Assembly: GCA_026122225.1 (NCBI GenBank)
Contig: JANEZZ010000519.1
Span: 558,001-622,000, forward strand
Reading direction: 5' to 3'
DNA from: Heloderma charlesbogerti
Lineage: Eukaryota > Chordata > Lepidosauria > Squamata > Helodermatidae
DNA length: 64,000 nucleotides
Translations under genes and position numbers: made by a program
Notes under the pieces: generated by a model
Databases searched by the model: none
Told to the model about the DNA's origin: nothing
The model's input: only the letters and a program-made list of their open reading frames with translations
In this document: piece after piece, positions 43,091 through 54,091 of the stretch
Position numbering within the stretch: position 1 is the first letter of the stretch
How the letters are laid out: each line of letters opens with the position of its first letter

Positions 43091-43720
43091 TAGGGTGGCC
43101 ATGTGTCTTTCTTTACAGAGAACAGTCCTCTGTTTGACACCATCCTCTATTTGAAGCGCTGTCTAGTCCAAATCCAGTTTAAAGATAAAGAACCTTAAGG
43201 GGGGGGGGAGCACTGAAGGGCCTTGAAGTTGCTCATCAGAAGTTAGCACCTGGAGAACAGACTAAGCAGCTACACAGGTCATGTGGTCACAGTCTTCTCC
43301 TTTATTTCTTTATTTCTTTATTAAATTTATTAATCGCCCATCTGGCCAGTCACTCAGCCACTCTGGGTGATGTACAACAATAAAAACAGTTTACACAATA
43401 AAATTCAACATTAAAAACATCACATTTCTAAAATTACTCTAGCCCACCCCAAATGCCTGCCTGAAGAACCATGTTTTTAATGCATGGTGGAAGCTCATTA
43501 AAGAGGGGGCATGGCGGAGTTCCCTAGGGAGGGAGTTCCACAGAGTGGGGGCCACCACAGAGAAAACCCTCTCCCTCATCCTCACCAGCCTAGCTGTCCT
43601 GGCTGATGGGACAAAGAGAAGGCCATCCGAGGCTGATCTTGTTGAGCAGCCTATCTGGCCTATTATGTACTTCTACTTAAAGTATAGTAATTATTCCTAA
43701 ATGTGCATCTATACTGTTAG
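43091..43720 (+). mobile_element. 'GGGTAGCCATGTG' family repeat split by an L2 insertion
   Basis: The left part 43091-43298 runs from TAGGGTGGCCATGTGTC to TGTGGTCACAGTCTTCTCC. The right part resumes at about 43676 with AAAGTATAGTAATTATTCC and AATGTGCATCTA, as in the copy at 31.8 kb. The intervening 380 bp are an antisense L2 3' fragment. Confidence 0.75.
43299..43675 (-). pseudogene. L2-clade LINE ORF2 C-terminus, frame still open
   Basis: On the minus strand, 43579 down to 43449 reads without a stop. It begins MRERVFSVVAPTLWNSLP and ends ALKTWFFRQAFG, the classic C-terminal signature of L2-type ORF2. The 3' UTR follows with CACCCAGAGTGGCTGAGTGA and GGGCGATTAATAAATTTAAT. It is 5'-truncated and therefore immobile, but better preserved than the relic at 9.8-12 kb, so probably younger. 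Confidence 0.88.
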
Positions 43721-46352
43721 CAGACTGCTTGGTGGTAGGGCAGGGACTGCAGGCTCCATGGACAGTTGGCAACCATGAGATGGTTCCTTTAAGAAATCCT
43801 TGCTTGAACCATTTCGGGAAAAATGACAGCAAAGCAATCTTATCTAAGAGCTCTGCAGGTCACATATGGACTATGAAAGGTTGAACCAGGCATTACCAAT
43901 CTAATCAGAGCTGCAGATATAACCTTAGGACAAAAATATCTATCCCAAACATTTTAGCAACATCTCCAGGAAATTCTCCAACAATCCATCAGTTCTCCAT
44001 ATCATCCCCAGCCAGAACACTATCACAGTGGCAGTGGCAAGCAAAGGGCGGGAGTCTATAAAAGTGGGTCTCATGTGCTTTACTTTGCCAGTGCTTGTTT
44101 TTCCTTGGTCTGCAGATTCCTTTTGTGGTTTACTGTGTGCAAAAAGCAAAATAATTTCTCTGCTGCTGTATATGACTCCTTGGCCATTGTAGTGTTCTGT
44201 AGTGGCTTGCCACTGAATATCAGTGGCAAATCAGCATTTGGGGAGGGGGGCTGCTGTTAATTTCAGTGGTACAGCAGTGGCAGTGGGGTAACCCCTGTGC
44301 TACATGGACTCCTGTAAATGGAAACAGTAGTGTACTCCCGTGCCCATCTATGCTCCATTTGCACTTCTCCTTACCCCATCAAGTTCATTCCTGGGCCTTA
44401 CTTTCTCTTTCTCACTTTCCCTCCCTTAGTCCCCACAGGTCAGTGACCCAGATGGATTTCATCTTCCAAGCAGCATATATCATAATTCCTTGCTTGAGTG
44501 ACCTGCATCTGGGTTGCAAAATGCATTGTTTGCATGCCACAGGCAGAAAGGAACAACAAGCAATGCGTGGAGCATGCGAGAATTCTACATGGTACCTTTG
44601 ATATAGTCACGTGTGCTATACAAGAGGTATATGTCACTTGGGGAAGAAAGAAATCAAGAATGCTGCAGATAGCAAAATAGATTCTTCCAAGGTTTGTTTG
44701 CTATCTTTATAGACTGGTACTAATGGAAGCTTCTCTCCTGGACTAATGTCAGTTCTGGAAGTGGTGTGTGTGTGTGTGTGTGCGTGTGCATTTTGGTGTT
44801 ACTGTAGGGTCTTATTGTACTGAAGCGTATTGGTCCCCTCTCCACATGCTGCAGGCTCAATTGTGCTTGCTCCCCTAGAGCTGATATATTTTTTTTAAAA
44901 AAACACACACGCACATTAAATGCTTGCACACCTTTAACATCGTGTGTACTTTCGTCCTGTCAGCCGTGTTTGTCACTGTTCTGGGATTATTCCCATTAAG
45001 TTTAAGGCCTGCATCCCTTCTCTTTAGCCCTTCAGGAGTCAGCTGTCCCAAGTAATGAGCTCTGAGTCTGAAGTCATGGGCTGTTGGTTATCTCTTCAGT
45101 GGGGAGCCATTACACACACGTGCACACACACACTTGTATCCCTTTCAGCTTTCCAACCAGCTGTGTTCCCATCTGTTTCAGGCATAGCTTCACCTTGCAC
45201 CACCACGACTGCAGCGCTTGAAATCTCTTGGTTTCACAGGACAATCTTTCTTCTGAGATAGTTCCAGGTAGTCATGATATATAGCTCTGATATAAGGAAG
45301 CCTCAGAAAGAAGCAGGCTTGACTGTGCCTTCACAGCTTTGAAAATCAGCACTGTCAGCTTGCTATAGTTGCCAAGTTGCTCCCTGCCCAGTCTTTGAAG
45401 CCTTGCAGTGCTAATCATGACAAATGCCTTCAAATTACAACTCCTTGGACTGAACTTAAGCTTTTTCTTATCTGTGACATGCTGGCTCGTGACACTGAAA
45501 TACTGCAAACACCGTGTCCATCCTCAGCTGAAGTTAGTGTGCCCCTGACCCATTTTAGTTGTGGCTCTCATATAAGAGGGAGCTAGGATGGAAAGAACAG
45601 GAAAGGCACTGGACTGGAGAGATCTGATTATCCATAAATGGACGTTTTCCATCCCCAATCACAAAGTCATTTGAGGACATTACTTGAGCAACCTCCTTCC
45701 AGCTTGCATTAGCCTGTGCAAACATTTGCATGATGCGGAGTAGAGCAAATGCTAACATTGCCGTTTCCCTCTCCATTGGCACCACTGAAAAGATAAAAAT
45801 ATCCAGGAATAATATGATGGTAGCAGCAGCAATTTACAGATCAGTTACACCATAGTTGTAGTGTAGAGTTGTTCAGCTGGAAATTTGGGCATTAGCAGTT
45901 GTATACCTCTTTGTAAATGTGACACCTATGGTCAAAGCATTCCTTTCTGCTCTTGCTTGCCACAATTGCCTCCCCTGTCTCATTCCCTCTGTCCTTTCTC
46001 TTTCAGTTGTAAGTTCTTTGGGGCAGTGACCTGGCTTTTTGTTTTGTGTTGCTTATGCAGTAAAATGCCATGTATATTGGTGGCACTGTATAAATAGATA
46101 ATGATACCAGCTATAACAAGGGAACTTTTTAATACGAGACAGACAATAGTTTTAAAGAGAATTGAAAGCGGTACGATAGAGGCACTGTTGCCATGTGTGT
46201 GTGAGTGTGCACCTGCCACACACAGTCATTTCTTTTCTTTGATTGTTGTCTCTGGTCAAAAAGGATGTGCACATTTCTAAAGTACTACAAAACCCGTACC
46301 CCAGAGACAATAGTGTGATGTGTGCACACCACAAGCAATGATGCCTGTATTA
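43721..46352. other. No gene recognised; GT/CA tracts
   Basis: 2.6 kb with a (GT)n tract near 44766-44788 and CA-rich runs near 44903 and 45115. Many short frames lie on both strands, none convincing. Confidence 0.4.
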
Positions 46353-46674
46353 CAGGGGTGGGGAACCTGAAGCCCCAGGGCCAAATCTGGCCATGCCTCT
46401 TTCCTCCAACCACTGATAATTTAGTGGTTTCTTGGCTTTGCGCAGTGTTTTCCCCATTTTTAAAGCTCGAAATGCCTTCTCTAAAGCTCACTTACAGGCA
46501 GTAGGAGCTTTAAGCTACAACATCTGGTATTTTTAATTTTTTTTTGCATTGTTGCCCCCACCCCTTTTGCCACATCCCCTTTGCCTTCGGCCCCACCCAC
46601 CCCTGGAATGCGCCCCCTAAGGTTTCTCCAAAACTGGATTTGGCCCTCGGACTGAAAGAGGCCATCCACTGCTG
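46353..46674. mobile_element. hAT-like element, 322 bp, with 8-bp duplication
   Basis: The left end is CAGGGGTGGGGAACCTGAAG and the right end is GAGGCCATCCACTGCTG. It is flanked by CTGTATTA (46345-46352) and TTGTATTA (46675-46682), a 7/8 match. The interior is collinear with 9330-9671 and is better preserved. No transposase. Confidence 0.9.
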
Positions 46675-46803
46675 TTGTATTATATTCTTATGGAATTGGG
46701 GTGGGTCTGAATTACATTTCAGGGGTCCCTTACAACCCAGTGCATGTGACTGCAAAGAGATGCAAGTTCCCTTGCAACTCTGTATGCCTTAGGTTGTCTC
46801 CAA

Positions 46804-46872
46804 TGTTAGTCCTACTTAGAGTAGATCCATTGAAATGAATGGGGCATAAGTTCGACTAGCGTTGGATACAAC
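46804..46872 (+). repeat. Half-hairpin repeat related to 42231
   Basis: TAGTCCTACTTAGAGTAGAT, CCATTGAAATGAATGGG and GACTAGCGTTGGATACAAC are the type of sequence found as arms at 42231-42354 and 54834-54914. Confidence 0.55.
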
Positions 46873-47420
46873 CCCTTGACTCTAAGATTTTTCTAAGTAG
46901 AGCTCTCAGTTTGGGTATCCTGAGGCAATGCTTCTTAAGACCTAACCAAGGACAGTTGATGGTTGGCATCATTCTGGTGATGTCCTTCAGTGGGAGTGAG
47001 GATGGCTCAAGAAGGCATATGTGATGTGTGCAGATGACTCATCTTTCTTTCCCCCATTGGACAAGGGTGAGTGGGGTCTCTGTGTATAACAGGAAGTTAG
47101 TATGTGCTGGAACTGGGTCTGCAAAGGAGGCACTGAGCCAACTTTGCTCTCTGCAGGGAATCCTATAGCACCTATGGCTTCCCCTAGATGTCTGAGGGTG
47201 AACAGGAATATGCTGTAGTGCTAATGCTGTGAACCCGCATCTTATGCTCAATGTGTATATATGTGTAAGTACACCTTCTATCACAGAAATGCCATAGGAC
47301 TGCAGAGAACTCCTTCTAAGGAAACTAAACTCTGGGTAAACTCTTTCTCCTAAGGAAACGAAGCTTTGGGCACTTGATGCAGGAGATGAAATATACAACA
47401 TTCGATGATGCAGAGGTATA

Positions 47421-47880
47421 CAGTCGGGGCCAGAAATATTGGAACAAGGATAACTGTTTTGGCAGTTGGCCTCTGTACACCACCACATTGAAGTTGACAG
47501 GAAACACACCCAGATGGGAGCGAAGTCAGGACTTTCAGGTGTAATTCAAGGGGTCTGACAAAAGTGGGGCACTAACCATTCAGGTAGAACAGCCAGTGAC
47601 ATACACACACACCCATTCTTGGTGGCTCATAAGTAATAGAATGAATGGCTGACAAGCAGCTGCATGGCCAGGTGTCGCCTGTTTCCTGGGTACCCCATGG
47701 CCAATCAAGCAGAGAAAAGGCCTGGTGGTTCTGAGTGTTACATTTGCATTTGGTAGCTGTTCACTGGAACTCCCAACATGAGGTCCAAAGAGGTGTACAT
47801 GTGAGTGAAGGAGGCCATCATTAGGCTGAGGAAACAAACTAAACCCATCAGAGAGTACCTGACTGTATTTGCCCTGGATG
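47421..47880 (+). pseudogene. Tc1-like transposon, 5' end and transposase start
   Basis: It begins directly after TA (47419-47420) with CAGTCGGGGCCAGAAATATT. It continues through TCTGTACACCACCACATTGA and TTCAAGGGGTCTGACAAAA, a Tc1-type long terminal region. An ATG at 47778 opens a frame like the N-terminus of Tc1 transposases: MRSKEVYM, stop, then VKEAIIRLRKQTKPIREYL, an HTH DNA-binding start. The in-frame stop and loss of homology after about 47880 show it is dead and truncated before the DDE domain. Confidence 0.8.
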
Positions 47881-49108
47881 TGGTGGATAGCCCCCTTGGG
47901 TCCACTTACATTAGTAAGTGGACATTACTTACATTAGTAATGAGCACAGTTGGCATTTAGGTTTATTTTAAGGTCTGGTATCTTGATCTGAGTCCAGTGA
48001 TGAGTTTTTCTCCTGGTGATAAAGAGCCTGACCTCCCTGTAAAACTGGAATTTCCCAAGGGTCACCAATGGGACAGTTATCAGTCATGATTCTTATCATT
48101 AATGAGTCTATGAAAATTGTCTACTGTGTGTCATTGTGAAATGTCTTTTTTTGCAGGGGGCTCTCTTTTTGGTTAGCTTCCATGACGTTTATGGGACAGA
48201 GATGGTTGTTCTTTTTGTTAGTAAAGTTATTCCTGTTAGGACCACATTTCATTTGTAAAGCATTTTAAAAATACTGAGTTAGTTGTTCACATATTTATTA
48301 CGGTACTTTATTACCCAATAAAGTATCTGGATGAAAAATAAGTCTGCTTTAAAATCACTGGGAAGGACAATTAAATAAAATGTGCAGGAAAGGACTTATG
48401 AAAAAGAACAGCTGTGCATTTCAAATTGTCTCTCTTCCAGGATGTTTCATAAACATAAGCATCCACTTAAGGCACATAACAAAACAGAAGTCTTATCCAT
48501 AATTACTAGGAAGAAAAGCTCTATTGAATTCAGTGGGACTTACTTCTAAGTAAACCCACTAAGGATTGGGCTCTAATATTACCTATCTTTGGGTAGGTAT
48601 TCGTACTCCTTACCAAGCTTCAGTGTTGTCTCAGGTTTGACTCAAAGGATGCAAAGAATGGAATACAACATTGTTTGTCCCTTATAGAACCCCCCTGATA
48701 AATAAGGGCAGTGCTGTTAGAGAGGCTTGTCCACACATATACAGATACCACAATGAAAGAACAAGTGAGGTGTTGTGTGGAGCAACATGGGCGAGCCCCA
48801 CCCCTGGCAAGACCATGCCTCTAGCCACTGTCATGAGACATAAACAATTCCCCATGCTCTGCATGCTTAGGCAACATGAGAAAGGGCTCTCTATGTGAAG
48901 TGATGTGCCATCTCTAGAGGTCTTCGATGTGAGGAGTGACTCTGGCTCAGTCAGTGGCTCACTCTTGTGGAGGGGTTATACACACGTACATCAGTGCGCA
49001 TGGAGAGCCCTTTCTAGCGCTGTGCTGAACCCTGCCCCCTACTTTCACAAAATTCTTCCCTCCCTGCAAAAGAAGCATTGCTTTTCTTCCTCTGTCACGG
49101 GGGCAGGA
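47881..49108. other. No gene recognised; small hairpin at 47900
   Basis: TCCACTTACATTAGTAAGTG and ACATTACTTACATTAGTAAT form a short fold-back at 47900-47941. 48505-48580 holds a half-site of the 42231-type repeat. The rest is unrecognised. Confidence 0.4.
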
Positions 49109-49743
49109 GGGGGAATTTTGAAGGATTTTCACACTGGGGAGGGCGGCAGGGATTCCATTTCCCTTTAAAATGTAGGAGGTGGCCAAAGGTTCTTCTTTCT
49201 GTCTTTTTTACTGCAAAAGTGCCCTGCACACTATTGCAGCATCAAGGGCTCTTAGCAGAGAGGCTTTCAGCTGGCAACACTTCCTGGAATGCCCAGGAGA
49301 CTACATAATGTCACGTGGTCTCCTGACTGTTCAGGAGCTGCTGTCAGGGTGAACGCCTCTCTGCTAAGAACCCCGTGATGCTGGGAGCAAGAAGGGGGCT
49401 TTTAGGGTGTTCAAAAAGCTTCCCCTCAAGTGCTAAAAGCCCTGTTTTTGCTCACAGCATTGTGGGGCTCTTAGCAGAGAGGCTGTCAGCCAAACAGCAG
49501 CTCCTGACTCCCCAAGAAACTGCACAATCTCACCTGGTCTCCTGGGCATTCCCGGAAGTGTTTGCTGGCTGAATGCCTCTGGTTCTAAGAGCCCCACAAT
49601 GCTGTGATAGCACGCAGGGCATTTTTGCAGGAAAAACAGAAAGAAGAACCCTTGGCTGCCTCCTGTACTTAAAAGGTAAATGGAACCCCTGCCCACTCCA
49701 CCCCCCCCGTGAGAAAATTCTTTGAAATTTCCCTAGACAAGTT
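49109..49743. mobile_element. Large four-arm palindromic element, about 635 bp
   Basis: Outer arms 49109-49245 and about 49605-49743 are inverted (GGAATTTTGAAGGATTTTC against GAAAATTCTTTGAAATTTCC; GGTTCTTCTTTCTG against AGAAAGAAGAACC). Inside are two successive hairpins, each opening with CTCTTAGCAGAGAGGCT and closing with its inverted partner (GCCTCTCTGCTAAGA; GCCTCTGGTTCTAAGAGCC). So the unit occurs four times in alternating orientation. Non-coding, class unknown. Confidence 0.82.
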
Positions 49744-50339
49744 CGCTGGACTATTTATTTTGTCCCCATGAATTGCCAAAAATGAAATAATCAAACAACA
49801 TTCGGCATAGCACAAGCCCTTTTCTATGCTATCTGAATGCCCAGATGATGGAGAAGCGTTTCCACTCTGGGTCATGGTAGCTGGGGGTGTGACTAGCCTA
49901 CATGGCCCTGCAGTGCCTCTCACATGTTTTTTCAATGTGTGTGGGGAGTTTCATGTGAGCTTCCTTACACCGAGCCTCTGGCCTAACTAGCCTGGCCACA
50001 AACTCCAGGGAGAAAAGCTGAGCCAAACTTCTTCGGTCCCATAGTCCTCTAGTTCTGAGACCAAAGCCTCCCAATTGTTTACCAGGATAATTAATAGAAG
50101 AAGATGTTGCTACCAAAAGATGACCTCTGGTGCAAGATGGGAAGAGAAAAAAAGCTGTGGGGGAATAAAGTTGGTAGATGATTATAGCTTGGAACAGGTT
50201 GGGGCTTAGCATAATGATGCTAAAGGGATGCCCTTGTAATTATGCATCTGAAACCCCATGAGGACAAAAAACAGTTCAGGAGAGGATATTTTGAGCAGAA
50301 GAATAGCCAGTGGGTGAAGGCTGAAGCATTTCTCACCAG
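49744..50339. other. No gene or repeat recognised
   Basis: A 104-codon minus frame (49898-50212) has no domain. Confidence 0.4.
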
Positions 50340-50582
50340 GACCAGCCCTATTATTAGGGCCTCAGGCAGCAAATTTTGGATGTCATGAAAATGATTTGTT
50401 TTTTAGGTTATGATTATTGTATTTTTACTGCCAAGGATGGGGAGAGGTGCAGGTGGGATTTTCTGCCTCAGGTGCCAAAATAACTTGGCTGGCCTTGGGT
50501 ACTATGCACCTTGACCTGAACTGGGAGGTGTGGGCACCATTTGGTGCTCTGCTTGAGGCAGCAAAATGTTTGGGCCAGCCCT
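50340..50582 (+). repeat. Dispersed repeat shared with 5.7 kb
   Basis: It shares GGACCAGCCCT, GTATTTTTACTGCC, GGTGGGATTTTCTGCCTCAG and GTGCCAAAATAACTTGGC with 5720-5930. It also contains direct repeats of a GAGGCAGCAAA-type word near both ends. Confidence 0.55.
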
Positions 50583-51134
50583 TACTAAGACAGCTTTTTA
50601 ATAAAAAGTTGGGCCTGTATTAGATGATCAGTTATTCCCCTGAAGAAGCAAAATCAGCATCCATACAATATCTTTGGGACCAACTCATCAAATTATAGTG
50701 ATTAACCCATAGCCTTCGAGGGTTGAGGTCAATGGTGTGACTGTAGGATGACAGCTTCTCCTCAGCCTCACAAGCCCATTTGTCTGCCAAGGCTGGATCT
50801 ACACTTACCGCCTTTTTTCGCTTCCAATGAGGTTTCACTGCCTGCCTATGCTGTACCTGCCTTGAATTGGAACCGGAATTTCCCACTTCCGTGCTCCTGC
50901 TTTCAATACCGTAATATCCCGGTATTTCCTCTTAATGTGCTCTGATTTTACGCCTTCGCTACCATATCCAGTCGTAGTCCCCTTCCCCGCCTGTCCATAT
51001 GCGGCGCTGTTTGTATTTCCCTCTTGTTCAATCACAGCTCTTGATGGCCCCATGTCTTCTTCCAGCTACCGATCGCATAGCTTCCTCAGCAGCCCCTGTT
51101 TCCTCAGCAACAAGCAAAGGGCTGGATGTGTGTG

Positions 51135-51200
51135 TGCTTGTCTGATCTCGGAAGCTAAGCAGGGTCAGTCCTGGTCAGTGCTTCACAACTTTGAAGCTTC
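51135..51200 (+). pseudogene. 5S rRNA-derived segment, truncated
   Basis: GTCTGATCTCGGAAGCTAAG and CAGGGTCAGTCCTGGTCAG match the middle of vertebrate 5S rRNA (C to A-box region). It diverges after TGGTCAGTGCTT, so the distal C box is lost. Confidence 0.85.
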
Positions 51201-51344
51201 CAAGATCATGCCTCAATTAGAAAAAAAAACATTGCAGAGAAGCCCCGATTCTGCGAGGATAATGCCTGAATTTTTTAAAAAACATCCAGAGCGGGGGATA
51301 GGAGGGAGTAAAACTTAATCTCATTTGAAGGGATACAACAAGCC

Positions 51345-51440
51345 CCTGCTCAATGCAGGAAGCCTGATTCCCAGGCGGTCGTCCATCCAACTACTGACCG
51401 GGGCCGACCCTGCTTAGCATCCGAGATCAGACAAGCGCGC
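51345..51440 (-). pseudogene. 5S rRNA-derived segment, inverted, longer
   Basis: On the minus strand: CTTGTCTGATCTCGGATGCT, AAGCAGGGTCGGCCCCGGTC, TAGTTGGATGGACGACCGCC, TGGGAATCAGG. It keeps A-box, intermediate and C-box regions with substitutions. The first ~30 nt of 5S are replaced by GCGCGCGCTT-type sequence. Not a functional rRNA gene. Confidence 0.88.
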
Positions 51441-51615
51441 GCAGGAAAACAGCAGGAAAACAGCACAGCGCTCGAGTGTGAACCGAGCTTGTGCATTCGA
51501 TGAAGCACTGCAACGGGGAAAATGGGTGAGTGTGAATAATCACATTTTAATGCAAGAGCATTTAACCCGATGGGACACCGAATTCATTGCAATGGTGGGC
51601 GCAATGTAGATCGGC

Positions 51616-52631
51616 CCCAATACTACATTTTCTGGTTCGCTGTCAAAAGGCTACTTTGTCCTGAAGGAGGACAAGAAACAGGACCTTGAAATGACATCAT
51701 TGGCACTTAGCTTTGTCACAGCTACTGCTATGCTACTGTGTCAAAGCTATGTCCAGCAGCGGTGTTTTATGGTAGATTCCCTCATATCCTGTTGACTTTT
51801 GCACTTCAGAGTTTAATAGGGAGGGCAGAACCCAGGTTAATGAGAGGTTATATTGGCACAATAGTTGCTGACCATTGGCTCCATGAATTTTGACTGGATA
51901 GGCTTGAGTTATGTCAGGAGCCATAAACCAGCAAGTGGCATGGACTAATCTGCTGCAGGGATTGTTGAACGCCGAGGAGAGGAGAGGAAAAACACACAAA
52001 AACACACCATAAAACTTTTATTTAGGACATGCATCTTGTTTCCATTTCTGGCCAAGCAAATTAAGACGAGTCAGGGGGTATTTTTCCATGGGAAAAAGTG
52101 ACACTGTCCTTGTGATCATGCAAGGCTATGAAATGAGATTCCACCCCCACCCCGCAAAGAGTCAATTGACTCTTTTTTGAAACTCTTTTTTTAAAAAAAT
52201 AAGTTTTAGTACTTTAGCATGGTCGACTTTTGGGGGGGAGCTACTTCTGGCCATGAAAGAAAACAGCTTTCTTTTTAAGTGAAGGCTTTGGATTTTAATC
52301 ACATTACATGTCTGTTGGCACATACGTTTCCCCTTAAACTACAGATCCTTCCATACAGCAGGTGGCAGGTATAGTCAAACTTTCTTGGGGTATATACAGG
52401 ACTTCCGGTGTGTGTGTGTGTGTGTGTGTGTGAAGCAGGATCAACAGTGGCCTCCTGAGTGTATTCATGAGGAGATGAGACAAGAGAATAGCAAGAATTA
52501 CATGAGAGAACATGTGCGCGGACACCGGTGTAGATGAATTTGTTTTGGGTAAAGCACTGTACAGTATTCTCTTACTAATAATTCTTGTTTTAGTATAGCA
52601 CTTCTGTACTAAATACCATATATGTATATAG
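51616..52631. other. No gene recognised; (GT)n near 52410
   Basis: Unique-looking sequence. A (GT)n tract spans about 52410-52432. Confidence 0.4.
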
Positions 52632-52753
52632 CAGGGCTAGGGAACCTGTGGCCCTTCAGATATTATTGGACTCCAACCTCTGTCAGTCCCAGCCATTATG
52701 GCCAATGGTCAGGGAGTCAAAGCCCAACTACAGCTGGAGGTTCCCTTGCCCTG
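52632..52753. mobile_element. hAT-like hairpin MITE, 122 bp, with 8-bp duplication
   Basis: The left end is CAGGGCTAGGGAACCTGTGG and the right end is GAGGTTCCCTTGCCCTG. It is flanked by GTATATAG (52624-52631) and GTGTATAG (52754-52761), a 7/8 match. It is a subfamily of the 4537 hairpins, with TAGGGAACC in place of TTCCCCAACC. Confidence 0.87.
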
Positions 52754-52978
52754 GTGTATAGTATAAATTAATAAATCAGGCCTGCACAATTTGTGCTGAA
52801 ATCTATTAGCCATGTATCAGGCCTACCAGGTAGGTACCTAACAAACTCTTCTTTTTGAAGTCCCAGGCAGGCATCAAGACACGGAACTTATTGAGCTCCT
52901 GCTGTACCACTGTACTTGACTGGTGGGCTACTTACACGTTGCCAAGAATGAGGAAATGCAACACCAGAAAAGAGGGCA

Positions 52979-53285
52979 AGGGTGGGCACATATTTATATA
53001 GAATTTTCATATGCTAAAGTATATGTATAGGTGCACATTTACAAATGATTATTAGAATTTTAATAGAAATAGAATACATCTCACTTAAGTAAGGAGGACT
53101 GTGACCAGGTGACCTGACTGGGTGCTCGGTCTGTGGCCCAGGTGCAAATGGCTGATGGGCAACTTCAAGGCCCCTGCTGCTCTCCCTTCTTATGGTTCTT
53201 TATCTTGGACCTGAGAGTCCTTCATATAGAGGACACCTTCAAATAGAAGACTGTCCTCTGTAAAGTAGGGCACATGGCTTACCTA
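52979..53285 (-). mobile_element. 'GGGTAGCCATGTG' family repeat
   Basis: On the minus strand: TAAGCCATGTGCCCTAC, TTTACAGAGGACAGTCTTC, AAGATAAAGAACCATAAG and GTCACCTGGTCACAGTCC, in family order. The left edge GGGTGGGCACATA is a decayed inverted terminus. Confidence 0.7.
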
Positions 53286-53589
53286 TCTTGGTGGGTCACT
53301 AGTTGTGTAGGCCTTTATTGGAAATGAAACATCTTCTCATGGTATTATTACCACATAACTGAGCGCAGCCTATAAGGCTAGTGAATCCAGCTTTTCCCAG
53401 AATATTTGCTTAATAATGTTCATGAAAGAGAAGTTCATGGTCCCTTCTGAGCTGTGTTACATTTATTACTTAGTACAAGAAAATGCCTTTATCCTGGTTT
53501 CCACAACAGATGACCTCGTTATCTTGACTTTGTTCAAAATTCACCTTGCCAAACCTAGATATCATGATGGGGAAATGATGCATTTTGTC

Positions 53590-53840
53590 TCAGCGATATC
53601 TTGGGTCAAGCATTTCATTTTGATAAACATCACATAAATTTTGCTGAAGAAAACAAGAAGAGCTTATTATAACGCAGTATGAAGCTTGGTGACAAGTTCC
53701 CTTCATTGTGAGAGGAACGCTTTGTTTCTTGCAAATGAGCTCTTTTGAATGCTGCTCCCCCGCTGAGCGCAGTGAGGGTATCATCCATCAAAATGAGAGT
53801 ATATGGAGGAAATGAGGACAGCTGATAAGAACAAGGTACT
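53590..53840. other. Candidate conserved non-coding sequence
   Basis: Repeat-free stretch with AT-rich cores (TTATTATAACG, CATTTTGATAAACATCAC) and no coding frame. Offered only because it lacks transposon signatures in a transposon-rich window. Confidence 0.18.
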
Positions 53841-54091
53841 TATGATATGACAATTTTTCCATGATTACCAAAGGTCAAGTCTTATATTTTGGAGTAAAAG
53901 ATGGCCTGTTTCGGAAAAAAAAATCCCAACATTCAGAACTTCCCACACTTTAGAGTTGAATTATTAAAGAGATCTGGGAGCATGGGAAGGTGTCTTCAGG
54001 TCTAAAGTTACACCAGTAAAACAGTATTTTGATGTGTTTTGTGCCAGAACGTTCCATCAACAGTAAAAAAAAAAAAAAAGCAACATTTTGA

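Larger units (their letters stand above)
50786..51615. mobile_element. TIR-bearing element with two inverted 5S-rRNA segments
   Basis: The left end GGCTGGATCTACACTTACC is inverted at the right (TGTAGATCGGCC). The left 330 bp match 63548-63880 closely (GCTTCCAATGAGGTTTCACT, TTGTATTTCCCTC, TTCCTCAGCAACAAGCAAA). 5S-like sequence follows in plus orientation, then an AT-rich centre, then 5S-like sequence in minus orientation, then about 170 bp to the right end. CCAA or CCAAT on both sides might be a short duplication. No transposase. Confidence 0.72.

Noticed and set aside
47039..47509. 156-codon frame, minus strand
   Set aside because: It crosses the left boundary of the Tc1-like element at 47421 and has no domain, so it cannot be one gene.
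51120..51440. Genuine 5S rRNA genes
   Set aside because: Both segments lack the first third of 5S and sit inverted inside a TIR element. They are derived sequence.
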